From: CADEDH01 sp047974625
GTDB lineage: Bacteria > Actinomycetota > Acidimicrobiia > Acidimicrobiales > SZUA-35
Direction: 5' to 3'
NCBI GenBank assembly: GCA_047974625.1
Contig: JBKECK010000102.1
Span: 1-64,000, forward strand
Length of the DNA: 64,000 nt
Shown: positions 52,676 through 60,668 of the stretch, piece after piece
How positions within the stretch are numbered: position 1 is the stretch's first letter
Layout of the letters: the number at the start of each line of letters is the position of its first letter
Notes under the pieces: generated by a model
Told to the model about the DNA's origin: nothing
The model's database searches: none
What the model saw: the letters and a program-made list of their open reading frames with translations, nothing else
Translations under genes and position numbers: made by a program

Positions 52676-53596
52676 ATGACCACCGACCATGTGGCACCCA
52701 CCGCCCTGGACGCCGTCACGGTCCTGGCCTGGGACGAGCCCCCGTCCGCCGCCGAGGTCGCCGCCCGGGTGGCCGCGGCCACCGCCCGCTCCGTCGGGGA
52801 CCCGATGACACCGGCAGCCCTGGTGGCCGTGGTGGACCTCACCACCCTGGAGGGGTCCGACACAGCGGACCGGGTCACCCGGCTCGGCCGGCAGGCCGCC
52901 GAGCCGGCCGACGACGATCCTTCCCTCGGCCCGGCCGCCGCCGTCTGCGTCTACCCGAGCCTGGTGCCGGCCGCGGTGGCGGCCACGGCGGGAACCCCGG
53001 TGGGGGTGGCCAGCGTGGCCGGAGCCTTCCCCTCCGCGCAGTCCCCGCTGCCGGTCCGGTTGGCCGACATCGCCACCGCCGCGGCGGCCGGGGCCGACGA
53101 GATCGACATCGTCCTGAACCGGTCCGCCTTCCTGGCCGGTGACCTGACCACCGTGACCGGCGACCTGGTGGCCTCGATCGCGGCCGCCGGGGGCCGTCCG
53201 GTGAAGGTGATCCTGGAAGTGGGCGAACTGGTCACCCCGGAGGCCGTCCACACCGCGGCCCTGCTAGCCATGGCGGCCGGGGCCGCCTTCGTGAAGACGT
53301 CCACGGGCAAGATCCCGGCCGGGGCCACCCCGGAGGCGGTGGCGGTCATGACCGCGGCCGCCGAGCGGTTCGGGGCCGAGACCGGCCGGCCGGTGGGGGT
53401 GAAGGTGTCGGGTGGGGTCCGCAGCCACACCGACGCTGCCCTCTACGGGGCCATCGTGGCCGGCCGGGACGCCGACCCGTACCCGGGACCGGACCGGTTC
53501 CGTATCGGGGCCTCCGGCCTGCTCGACGCCCTGGTGGCCGCCCACCGGGACCTGGGGTCCGGCGGTGCACGCCCCACCCCGGCGGACGGGAGCTGA
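52676..53596 (+). CDS. deoC: Deoxyribose-phosphate aldolase
   Basis: The 306-residue class I aldolase cleaves 2-deoxyribose 5-phosphate in nucleoside catabolism. It has AVVDLTTLEGSDT, AAVCVYPSLVPAA, ADEIDIVLNRSAFLAGD, VKVILEVGEL, the Schiff-base lysine in GAAFVKTSTGK and a second active-site lysine in GVKVSGGVRS. The protein is longer than the usual 220-260 residues, with an N-terminal extension. A good GGAAGGAGC precedes ATG 52676. Confidence 0.93.
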   Translation: MTTDHVAPTALDAVTVLAWDEPPSAAEVAARVAAATARSVGDPMTPAALVAVVDLTTLEGSDTADRVTRLGRQAAEPADDDPSLGPAAAVCVYPSLVPAAVAATAGTPVGVASVAGAFPSAQSPLPVRLADIATAAAAGADEIDIVLNRSAFLAGDLTTVTGDLVASIAAAGGRPVKVILEVGELVTPEAVHTAALLAMAAGAAFVKTSTGKIPAGATPEAVAVMTAAAERFGAETGRPVGVKVSGGVRSHTDAALYGAIVAGRDADPYPGPDRFRIGASGLLDALVAAHRDLGSGGARPTPADGS

Positions 53597-53603
53597 CGCC
53601 CCG

Positions 53604-54626
53604 GTGGCCCGGGCGGGACGGGGCCGGGGATCCGGTCGGGGGCGGGGCGGATCACGACCCGGGGGGTCGGCCAACGCCACCTGGACCACCTTCCTGCGGC
53701 GCACGGCCGAGGCCACCGGACTGAGCACCGACGAGCTGTTCGAGCGCCTCCACGGTGGCCGGTCGACGAGCGCCCGGATCAACACCCTGCACCCGGCGGG
53801 CGGTGGGTCCATCCGGGCCTCGGTCATGGAGCGGTTCCCGGCCCTGGAGCCGATGGCGGCCGACCCCGACGTCCTGCTCGCCACCGGGGACGCCCCCGCC
53901 CACGAGCTCATCCCGTGGGCAGACCGGGGCGAGGTGTACCTCCAGAACGCGTCGAGCGTCCTCCCCGTGCTCGCCCTCGACGTCCACCCCGCCCAGCGCA
54001 TCCTCGACGTCGCCGCCGCCCCCGGCGGCAAGGCGTTCAACATCGCGGCGAAGCTCGCCGCGGAGAGCAACCCGGCGAAGCTCGCCGGGGAGTTGTGGCT
54101 CAACGATGCTATCAAGCCGCGGTTGGACAAGCTCGAGTCCCTGGCCCGGCTTTACCATGTTGAGCCGACCCGAATAACGATGCACAAGGCCCAGTACATC
54201 GACAAATTCCTGGGTGACGAGCGGTTCGATCGGATCCTGGTCGACGCCCAGTGCAGCGGCGAGGGCCGGTTCGATCTCCGCAAGAAGTCTGCGTTGCGGT
54301 ACTGGTCGCTCGATCGGATCACCAGCTACACCCATCAGCAGACCAAGATGATCGACGCCGCGGCCAGGTTGCTGGCCCCGGGCGGGATCCTCGTCTATTC
54401 GACTTGTACCATCGCCCCCGAGGAGAACGAGGCGGCCGTGAACCGGGCTCTCCGTCGCCGTCCGGAGCTGGATGTCGTGCCCGTGGCCTGGACCGGGGTC
54501 CCACTCCAGCCGGGTTTGACCAGGTGGGAGGGCACCCGGTTCGATCCCCGGCTGGCCGGCACGGCCCGAACGGTGCCCGATCACCGGTTCGAGGCGTTCT
54601 ATGTGGCCGCCTTGCGCCGGACGTGA
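53604..54626 (+). CDS. RsmB/NOP2-family RNA (cytosine-5)-methyltransferase
   Basis: The 340-residue protein methylates cytosine in rRNA or tRNA with SAM. It has ILDVAAAPGGKAFN (SAM loop), DRILVDAQCSGEGRFD (motif IV, CSGEG catalytic/release Cys) and ILVYSTCTIAPEENEA (motif VI, nucleophilic Cys). The N-terminal RLHGGRSTSARINTLHP and C-terminal GTRFDPRLAGTARTVPDHRFEAFY resemble RsmF-type enzymes. GTG 53604 is the earliest plausible start, 7 bases after deoC; the first 25 residues are Gly/Arg-rich and may be disordered. Confidence 0.9.
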   Translation: MARAGRGRGSGRGRGGSRPGGSANATWTTFLRRTAEATGLSTDELFERLHGGRSTSARINTLHPAGGGSIRASVMERFPALEPMAADPDVLLATGDAPAHELIPWADRGEVYLQNASSVLPVLALDVHPAQRILDVAAAPGGKAFNIAAKLAAESNPAKLAGELWLNDAIKPRLDKLESLARLYHVEPTRITMHKAQYIDKFLGDERFDRILVDAQCSGEGRFDLRKKSALRYWSLDRITSYTHQQTKMIDAAARLLAPGGILVYSTCTIAPEENEAAVNRALRRRPELDVVPVAWTGVPLQPGLTRWEGTRFDPRLAGTARTVPDHRFEAFYVAALRRT

Positions 54627-54929
54627 ACGGATCCCACCCGGCTATTTTGGTTCAAATCCCGATTTCACCCACCGCCCACCTGTCTATTGCCTCGGGTCTA
54701 AGACTGGGGGTAGGCTCATCACCAACTTCCCGCGTCAATATCGAAAGTGGGGAGATACTCGAGGCAAGATGTTCGAGGGAAGATCCAAGGCGAATCCTGG
54801 GGGGATTTCAGGAGACGGCGCGGCGCGGTTGCCCGGCGTCGTTTGGTCGCCCCGATGGTGGCCCATCACCCGATAAGCACCGGTTTTTCCCGGACCCCTT
54901 GAGGAGATCATGCCACCGGGAGGTGCCAA
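54627..54929. other. Lower-GC intergenic region with a long potential leader
   Basis: A 303-bp gap before a TTG-started gene. It contains AT-rich bits (GGCTATTTTGGTTCAAATC, GCGTCAATATCG) that may be promoter elements, and G-runs near 54800. A GGTTCAAATCCC resembles a tRNA T-loop, but no cloverleaf forms. A structured leader RNA is possible but not identified. Confidence 0.35.
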
Positions 54930-55421
54930 TTGAGCGATACCTACTACCTTGTTGTCGCGAACCAGACGTTGGGCGGGTCGCATCTGGTGTCGACGATCGC
55001 CGACCGGGCCCGCGCCGGGGCGATGATCCACGTGACGGTGCCCGCCACCCCGGTGGACGACTACGACGCCCCGTTGCTGGCCCGGCACCGGCTGGCCCAG
55101 CAGTTGGAACAGTTGGAGGCAGTCGGAGTGACCGCCACCGGCAATGTCGGCCCCCGGGACCCGATGGAGGCGATCAGGGAACAACTGGACGGGGAACGCC
55201 ATTTCGCCGGGCTCATCGTGTCGACCCTGCCCCGCGGGCTGTCCAAGTGGATCCGGCTCGACCTGCCCAACCGGGCCGCCCGCGAGTTCGGCCTGACCGT
55301 CGAGTGGGTCGAGGCCACCGACGACGATGACGACCCGGAAACCGTCCACATCACCCTGCCCCCGGGGGCCAGGAACGTGGTGCCCAACGTCGGGGAACAG
55401 AACCCGCCGATGCGGACCTGA
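54930..55421 (+). CDS. Universal-stress-protein-like / small alpha-beta protein
   Basis: The 163-residue protein has YYLVVANQTLGGSHLVSTIADRARAGAMIHVTVPATP, then LEQLEAVGVTATGNVGPRDPMEAIREQL and FAGLIVSTLPRGLSKWIRLDLPNRAAREFGLTVEWV, an alternating strand-helix pattern like a Usp or permease-associated nucleotide-binding fold. It begins with TTG (54930) after GGGAGGTGCCAA. It may bind ATP, but the classical GxxGxxG...GS/T loop is not evident. Confidence 0.68.
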   Translation: MSDTYYLVVANQTLGGSHLVSTIADRARAGAMIHVTVPATPVDDYDAPLLARHRLAQQLEQLEAVGVTATGNVGPRDPMEAIREQLDGERHFAGLIVSTLPRGLSKWIRLDLPNRAAREFGLTVEWVEATDDDDDPETVHITLPPGARNVVPNVGEQNPPMRT

Positions 55422-55433
55422 CGGCCCCGGCGG

Positions 55434-56873
55434 TCAGGCGGCGCCGGTACCGTTCGGTCGGCGCGGTCGGCGCGGGCGCCGCGTGGGCTCGGCCGCGGTG
55501 GTGGGGAAGCTCGCCGACACGACCAGACCGTGGGGGACGTTGTCGACCAGGGTCAGCTCGCCCCCGCTCGCGGTGACCAGGCTCGACACGATGGCCAGGC
55601 CGAGGCCGGTGCCCGGGCGGCGGTTGTCACCGCGCCAGAACCGTTCGACCGCTCGGGCCTTGGCCTCGTCGTCCAGACCGGGTCCGGAATCGGCCACCAC
55701 CAGGCGGGTGTGCCCCGGCCCGGCCTCGACGGTCACCTCGATCCTCGGCCCGGTACCGTCCCCCGGGAGCGGGGCCGGGGTCGAGGCGGCGATGGCGTTG
55801 TCGATGGTGTTGTCGAGCACCTGTTCGATGGCGCCCGGCACGGCCGTGACCGGGGCCGACGCGGGAGCGTGGAGCACCAGTTCCACCCCCGATTCCGAGC
55901 CGACCGCCGACCACACCTCCACCCGGTCCCGGGCCAGCTCAGCGGCGTCGACGGGTTCGGCCGGGGCCGGCCGCTCGGCCCGGCTCAGACGGAGCAGGTC
56001 GTCGACAAGATCGTTCAACCGTCCGATCTCGTCGAGGGCGGCCACCACCTGGTCACGGTCCTCAGGCCGTTCGAGGATGGCTTCGAGGTTGTCGAGCCGG
56101 AGCCGGAGGGCGGTGAGCGGGGTGCGGAGCTGGTGGGAGGCGTCCCCGGTGAAGGCCCGTTGGGCGGCGATGAGCTCCGCCAGGCGACCGGCCATGGTGT
56201 TCATGGCCCCGCCCAGGTCAGCCACCTCGGTCGGTACGTCGGGATCGATCTTCACCGGTTCGAGGTCGCCCCGGGCGAACCGGCCCACCGACTCCTGCAG
56301 GACCCGGAGGGGTCGGGTCACCGACAGGGCGACCGCCCAGCCGACGGCCAGCACCGCGGCCAGCACCACAGCCCCGATGGCGGCCAGCCCGAGCCAGAAG
56401 CGCCGGATCCGTTCGTTGAGCTCGTGGACGTCGCTGGTGGTGCGCAGCGCTCCGTGGACGGTCCCCCCGGAGGCGACGGGCACGGCCACATACAACAGGT
56501 CGGTGGTGAGGGTATCGGAATGACGGATCCCGCTGGAGCGACGACCGGCCAGGGCCTCGACCACCTCGGGCCGGGTGGAGAAGTCCCGGCCCACTTCGGC
56601 CCCGGTGTCGATCAGGGAGATCCCGGCCCCGTCCACCAGGATCACCCGCGAACTGCTGCGGGCCGCGTAATCCTCGGCCGTCCGGGTGGTGGCCGGCGTG
56701 CCCACATCGAGCAGGTCCTCGTAAAAGGTGGCCAGGACCACGGCGTCACGTTCGGCGTTGGCCAGGAACCGCTCCTCCTCCCGCTGGCCGTAGAACAACC
56801 CGAGGGGGACCTCGAGCATGACCAGCACCAGGACCGTCACCAGCAGGTAGCCGACGACGAGTCGGCGAGTCAC
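55434..56873 (-). CDS. Two-component sensor histidine kinase
   Basis: The 479-residue HisKA kinase has an N-terminal membrane helix, an extracellular region (about 30-155), a second helix at about 160-185 and a HAMP domain (VTRPLRVLQESVGRFARGDLEPV). The dimerisation/phosphoacceptor segment RAFTGDASHQLRTPLTALRLRL (His) and ATP-binding motifs VLDNTIDNAIA, VVADSGPGLDDE and GTGLGLAIV follow. The C-terminus is Arg-rich. It overlaps the response-regulator gene (ATGA). Confidence 0.93.
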   Translation of the reverse strand: MTRRLVVGYLLVTVLVLVMLEVPLGLFYGQREEERFLANAERDAVVLATFYEDLLDVGTPATTRTAEDYAARSSSRVILVDGAGISLIDTGAEVGRDFSTRPEVVEALAGRRSSGIRHSDTLTTDLLYVAVPVASGGTVHGALRTTSDVHELNERIRRFWLGLAAIGAVVLAAVLAVGWAVALSVTRPLRVLQESVGRFARGDLEPVKIDPDVPTEVADLGGAMNTMAGRLAELIAAQRAFTGDASHQLRTPLTALRLRLDNLEAILERPEDRDQVVAALDEIGRLNDLVDDLLRLSRAERPAPAEPVDAAELARDRVEVWSAVGSESGVELVLHAPASAPVTAVPGAIEQVLDNTIDNAIAASTPAPLPGDGTGPRIEVTVEAGPGHTRLVVADSGPGLDDEAKARAVERFWRGDNRRPGTGLGLAIVSSLVTASGGELTLVDNVPHGLVVSASFPTTAAEPTRRPRRPRRPNGTGAA

Positions 56874-57541
56874 AGGGCGGAATCGTCGGTCGGCAGGCGG
56901 TAGCCGACGCCGCGGATCGTCTCGATCCGCTCGGCGCCGATCTTCTTGCGCAGCGAGGCCACGTGCACGTCGAGGGTCTTGGTCGAGCCCCAGAAGTGCT
57001 CGTCCCAGACCCGCTCGATCAGGTGCTCACGGGTGAACACGGCGCCGGGGTCGGAGGCCAGTTCGGCCAGCAGGTCGAACTCCTTGGGGGTGAGGCCCAC
57101 CGGGTCACCGTCCACCGACACCTGCCTGGTGCGGGCGTCGACCACCAGACCCAACCGACCGAGCACCTCGTGGGCGGGGGGCGCCGTGGCGCCGCTGGTG
57201 CGACGCAGGACGGCCCGGATCCGGGCCACCAGCTCCCGGAACCCGAACGGTTTGACCACATAGTCGTCCGCCCCCAGTTCGAGGAGCAGAACCCGGTCGA
57301 TCTCGTCGCCACTGGCCGTCACCACGATGATGGGCACGCCGGACCGGGCCCGGAGCTCCTGGCACACCACCCGCCCGTCGATGTCGGGCAGGCCGAGGTC
57401 GAGCAGGACCAGATCGGCCGGTTCCGCGTCGAGGGCGTCCTGACCGGTCGTGACCAGGGTGACCGTGAAGCCCTCACGGGCGAGGCCGACCCGCAGCGGT
57501 TCGCTGATGGAGGCGTCGTCCTCGACGACTAGGAGGCGCAT
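56870..57541 (-). CDS. OmpR/PhoB-family response regulator
   Basis: The 223-residue regulator starts MRLLVVEDDASI, has the phosphoacceptor Asp in DLVLLDLGLPDIDG, VTASGDE and the Lys in VKPFGFRELVARI. A C-terminal winged-helix DNA-binding domain (LTPKEFDLLAELASDPGAVFTREHLIERVWD, then STKTLDVHVASLRKKI) completes it. It pairs with the overlapping kinase. Divergent secreted/ApbE operon 57687-60668 may be its target. ATG 57541 or 57550. Confidence 0.93.
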   Translation of the reverse strand: MRLLVVEDDASISEPLRVGLAREGFTVTLVTTGQDALDAEPADLVLLDLGLPDIDGRVVCQELRARSGVPIIVVTASGDEIDRVLLLELGADDYVVKPFGFRELVARIRAVLRRTSGATAPPAHEVLGRLGLVVDARTRQVSVDGDPVGLTPKEFDLLAELASDPGAVFTREHLIERVWDEHFWGSTKTLDVHVASLRKKIGAERIETIRGVGYRLPTDDSAL

Positions 57542-57686
57542 GGGTTGCATGGTCGCACGCGGCCGATGGGTACCGGCCGCCTTTGCCGAATCTTTACCCG
57601 GCCCTACCCGAGCCCTCACCGAGCCATCCGTAGGTTCGGATCAGAGCCCGTCACCCGTCGAGTCCGTTCCAGTCCGGGAGAAGCCA

Positions 57687-58322
57687 GTGATTCGAAGAAC
57701 CGCAATGGTCACCGCCCTGTCGATCGCCGCCGTCGTGGTGGCCGGCGGCGCCGCCGTCGGGGCCAACATCGGGATCCTCAACGCCGCCAACGACGATCCG
57801 ATCGGTGACCTGTCCGCCTCCGCCAGCTCGGTCGCCCCGGTCGGGCTGGACGCCATCGCCCCCATCAACGCCACCAGCGGTTCGGACCGGGACGGGGCCT
57901 TCTCCACCCTCGTCTACGCCGTCGACCAGGCCGGAACGGCCGAGGTCAGGAGCGACGGGTCGGCCATGACCCTGGGGACCGTCCAACCGGCCCCGGGTTG
58001 GACCGCCCAACCGACGGTGCAGGAAACCGGCCACCTGGTGGTCGCCTTCACCGACGGGTCCCGTCGTCTCGAGTTCATCGCCGATCTCGACCCCGACGGG
58101 CGCGTGGTGGCCCGGGTCGACGAGCCGGTCACGGTGATCGAGACGGCGGCACCCCCGCCGGCCACGGTGGCCCCCGAAGCCCCCGCCGCCACCGACCAGG
58201 GCAGCCAGGACGCCGGGTACGAGGACGACGACCGGTACGACAACGACGACCGCGGGGACGACGACCGGGGCGACGACGGCCACGAGGTGGAGGAGCACGA
58301 GGGGCGCGACGACGATGACTGA
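57687..58322 (+). CDS. Membrane-anchored protein with acidic tail
   Basis: The 211-residue protein begins with a hydrophobic signal/anchor (VTALSIAAVVVAGGAAVGANIGIL), then an extracellular domain (GAFSTLVYAVDQAGTAEVRSDGSAMTLGTVQP, later RLEFIADLDPDGRVVARVDE) and ends in an Asp-rich tail (EDDDRYDNDDRGDDD). It has no FMN-binding motif. It starts the operon with ApbE and a haem membrane protein, so it may be an accessory or electron-transfer partner, or bind cations. GTG 57687 with CGGGAG upstream. Confidence 0.68.
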   Translation: MIRRTAMVTALSIAAVVVAGGAAVGANIGILNAANDDPIGDLSASASSVAPVGLDAIAPINATSGSDRDGAFSTLVYAVDQAGTAEVRSDGSAMTLGTVQPAPGWTAQPTVQETGHLVVAFTDGSRRLEFIADLDPDGRVVARVDEPVTVIETAAPPPATVAPEAPAATDQGSQDAGYEDDDRYDNDDRGDDDRGDDGHEVEEHEGRDDDD

Positions 58323-58707
58323 CCGCCGCCGGCGCCGGCCCCATCCGGCCCGGAAGACCCGCACCGCCGTGGCCGGGCTGAGCACCTCCGCAGTGTTCGC
58401 CATCGTGGCCGTGCTCACCGCCACCCGGCCACCGGTGGGGGCCGCGGCCCCCACCGGTGACACCTCTCCGCCATCGGCAGCCCCGGTGGCGGCCGCTCCG
58501 GAGCCGGAGTCCCTCCCTCCGGCTCCGGAGCCCATCCCTCTCACCGCCCAGCCCCGCGTCGAGGTCGTCCCGGCCCGCCCGGCCCCGGTGGCGTCGAGCT
58601 CGAGCGCGGCGGCCACGCCGCGACCCGGCTCGGGCACCCAGGCCCGTCCCCGGGCCGCAGCACCCCGCCCCGCCCCGGCCCCCGCCCGGACCAATGGCAG
58701 TCGTTGA
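58315..58707 (+). CDS. Secreted Pro/Ala-rich protein
   Basis: The 130-residue protein has an Arg-rich N-terminus, a hydrophobic segment (TAVAGLSTSAVFAIVAVLTA) and a Pro/Ala-rich tail. This indicates a secreted or membrane-anchored disordered protein. Start overlaps the previous stop (ATGACTGA), and its stop overlaps the ApbE start by 14 bases, so it is part of one translationally coupled operon. Function unknown. Confidence 0.55.
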   Translation: MTDRRRRRPHPARKTRTAVAGLSTSAVFAIVAVLTATRPPVGAAAPTGDTSPPSAAPVAAAPEPESLPPAPEPIPLTAQPRVEVVPARPAPVASSSSAAATPRPGSGTQARPRAAAPRPAPAPARTNGSR

Positions 58708-59608
58708 TCTCGGGTTCCGGGTCATGGCCAGCGAGGCCCGGGTGGTAGTGGTGGGCGGACCTCCGGGCCTGGCCGACTCGGCCGTGACCGAGCTGGAGTC
58801 GCTCGAGGCCCGGTGGAGCCGGTTCGTGACCGGGTCGGACATCGATCGCATCAACCGCCATCCCGGCCGGGCCGTGGTGGTGGCGGCGCCCACGATCACC
58901 CTGGTGTCCATCATGACCCAGGCCGCCGCCGTCACCGCCGGCCGCTACTCGGCCGCCGTCCTCCCGGCCCTGATCGACGCCGGTTACCCGACCACGACCC
59001 CCGCCGTCGAAGCCCAGGCCGCGGTGGCCCGCTCGGCCTCTCCCGAACTGGAGGGGATCAGGCTCGACCGGTGGGCCCGGACGGTCAGGGTGCCGCCGGG
59101 CGTGAGCCTCGACCCGGGCGGCGTCGGCAAGGGCTTGGCCGCTGATCTGGTGGTCGGTTCATTGTTGGCCGCTGGGGCCGACGGGGCCCTGGTGTCCATC
59201 GGTGGTGACCTCGCCGTGGCCGGGAAACCCCCGGGCCCGGACGGCTGGCTGATCGTCATCGAGGATCCGCTGGACCCGCCGACCGAGCTCGGCCGGATCC
59301 GGGTGGACGGGGGCGGTGTGGCCACCTCGAGCACGGTGAGCCGCCGCTGGCAGGGGCCCGACGGCACCCTCCGGCACCATCTGATCGATCCCGCCACCGG
59401 GGCCCCGTCGACCACCGACCTGGCTGCCGTCACCGTGATCGCCCCGACCGGTTGGCTGGCCGAGGCCCACGCCACCGCGGCCACCCTGGGGGGCTCCCGT
59501 GGCCTGGCCGCCTATGGGACCGAGCATGGACTCGACGCCCTCGGGGTTACCCACGACGGCGCCCGGGTGGCCACCGAACGCCTGGCCGACCTGCTGGTCC
59601 CGGCATGA
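58694..59608 (+). CDS. apbE: ApbE-family FAD:protein FMN transferase
   Basis: The 304-residue ApbE-like protein has GFRVMASEARVVVVG, SLEARWSRFVTGSDIDRIN (in place of the usual FNP motif), PGVSLDPGGVGKGLAADLVVGSLL (flavin/metal site GGVGKG), ALVSIGGDLAVAG and RHHLIDPATGAPSTTDLAAVTV near the end. These enzymes attach FMN to Thr/Ser of secreted or membrane flavoproteins. No obvious FMN-acceptor (S/TGAxS/T) protein is in the operon. ATGA overlap with the haem membrane gene. Confidence 0.88.
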   Translation: MAVVDLGFRVMASEARVVVVGGPPGLADSAVTELESLEARWSRFVTGSDIDRINRHPGRAVVVAAPTITLVSIMTQAAAVTAGRYSAAVLPALIDAGYPTTTPAVEAQAAVARSASPELEGIRLDRWARTVRVPPGVSLDPGGVGKGLAADLVVGSLLAAGADGALVSIGGDLAVAGKPPGPDGWLIVIEDPLDPPTELGRIRVDGGGVATSSTVSRRWQGPDGTLRHHLIDPATGAPSTTDLAAVTVIAPTGWLAEAHATAATLGGSRGLAAYGTEHGLDALGVTHDGARVATERLADLLVPA

Positions 59609-60201
59609 CCCAGTTGTGGTGGTTCGTGGCCCGGGCCTCCGGCCTGGTGGCCTGGGCGCTGCTCACCGGCACCGTCCTGGCCGGCATCCTCATCCCGGGG
59701 CGCCTGTTGGCCCGGCAACGCCCGGCCTGGTTCCTGGACCTGCACCGCTGGCTAGGCGGCCTGACCCTGGGCTTCGTCGCCCTCCACCTGGTGGCCCTGG
59801 TGGCCGACACCTACGTCACCTTCACCCCCTGGTCCCTGCTCGTCCCCTTCGCCTCGAGCTGGAAGCCGTTGCCGGTGGCCCTGGGGGTGATCGCCTTCTG
59901 GTTGCTGGCCGTGGTTGAGGGCACCTCCCTGGCCATGAAGCAGCTACCTCGACGCTGGTGGCGGCGGGTCCACCTGTTCAGCTACGTCGCCTTCTTCCTC
60001 ACCAGCCTCCACGGCACCTTCGCCGGAACGGACGCAACCAATCCCGCCTACCAGACCATGTCGTTGGTATCACTGGTCGCGGTGGTCTTCTCCACCGTCT
60101 TCCGGCTCCTGACCCGGCGATCCCCCCGAACCCCCATCCCCACAGGAGATACTCACTCATGGAGATCAACACCCTCTTCGGGTTGCCCGCGCACCCGCTG
60201 A
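59605..60201 (+). CDS. Ferric-reductase-like haem b membrane protein (YedZ/MsrQ-like)
   Basis: The 198-residue membrane protein of the ferric-reductase-like transmembrane family has WFLDLHRWLGGLTLGFVALHLVALVADT and later RVHLFSYVAFFLTSLHGTFAG, with the paired His residues that ligate haems. It would carry electrons across the membrane. Its ATG overlaps the apbE stop; its 3' end overlaps the next gene start by 43 bp, in another frame. Confidence 0.85.
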   Translation: MTQLWWFVARASGLVAWALLTGTVLAGILIPGRLLARQRPAWFLDLHRWLGGLTLGFVALHLVALVADTYVTFTPWSLLVPFASSWKPLPVALGVIAFWLLAVVEGTSLAMKQLPRRWWRRVHLFSYVAFFLTSLHGTFAGTDATNPAYQTMSLVSLVAVVFSTVFRLLTRRSPRTPIPTGDTHSWRSTPSSGCPRTR

Positions 60202-60668
60202 TCGTGCACGCCGCCGTCGTGTTCGTGCCCCTCGCCGCCGTCATGACCCTGCTCGTGGCCGTCGTCCCCAAACTCCGTTCGCGCTACGCCCCCCTGGCCC
60301 TGGTGTTCGCGGTGATCGCCCTGGGATCGGTGGCCACGGCCCAGGGTTCGGGTGAACAGCTGGAGGAGCGGGTTCCGGAGACCAGGTTGCTGGAGACCCA
60401 CACCGAGATGGGCGAGAGCGTGATGCCGTGGGCGATCCTGGTCACGGTGGCCGCGGCCGGGCTCACCTTCGCCGACCCGATCAGCCGGCGGGTGCCGAAG
60501 ATCACCCCCAAGGCCCTGGGCGCCGGCCTGGCCGTCCTGTCGATCGTCGGAGCGACCGGGGCCACGGTCTCGGTGGTCCGGGTCGGGCACAGTGGGGCCA
60601 AGGCAGCCTGGGACGACGTGGCCACCGTCAGCCCGTCGGTTGGCGACGCCGATCACGACGACGATTGA
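60159..60668 (+). CDS. DUF2231-like small membrane protein
   Basis: The 169-residue protein has four hydrophobic segments with a characteristic NTLFGLPAHPLIVHAAVVFVPLAAVMTLL start, HTEMGESVMPWAILVT and GATVSVVRVGHSGAKAAW at the end. This matches the DUF2231 (rubrerythrin-associated) membrane family, thought to be haem-related. It follows the haem membrane protein with a good ACAGGAGA site, so it probably acts with it. Its end overlaps the convergent MFS gene by 41 bp. Confidence 0.8.
   Translation: MEINTLFGLPAHPLIVHAAVVFVPLAAVMTLLVAVVPKLRSRYAPLALVFAVIALGSVATAQGSGEQLEERVPETRLLETHTEMGESVMPWAILVTVAAAGLTFADPISRRVPKITPKALGAGLAVLSIVGATGATVSVVRVGHSGAKAAWDDVATVSPSVGDADHDDD

Noticed and set aside
54650..54672. 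GGTTCAAATCCC resembling a tRNA T-arm
   Set aside because: The T-stem has a mismatch, and no acceptor, D or anticodon arms with a matching 5' half are found upstream; that upstream sequence is the end of the methyltransferase gene.
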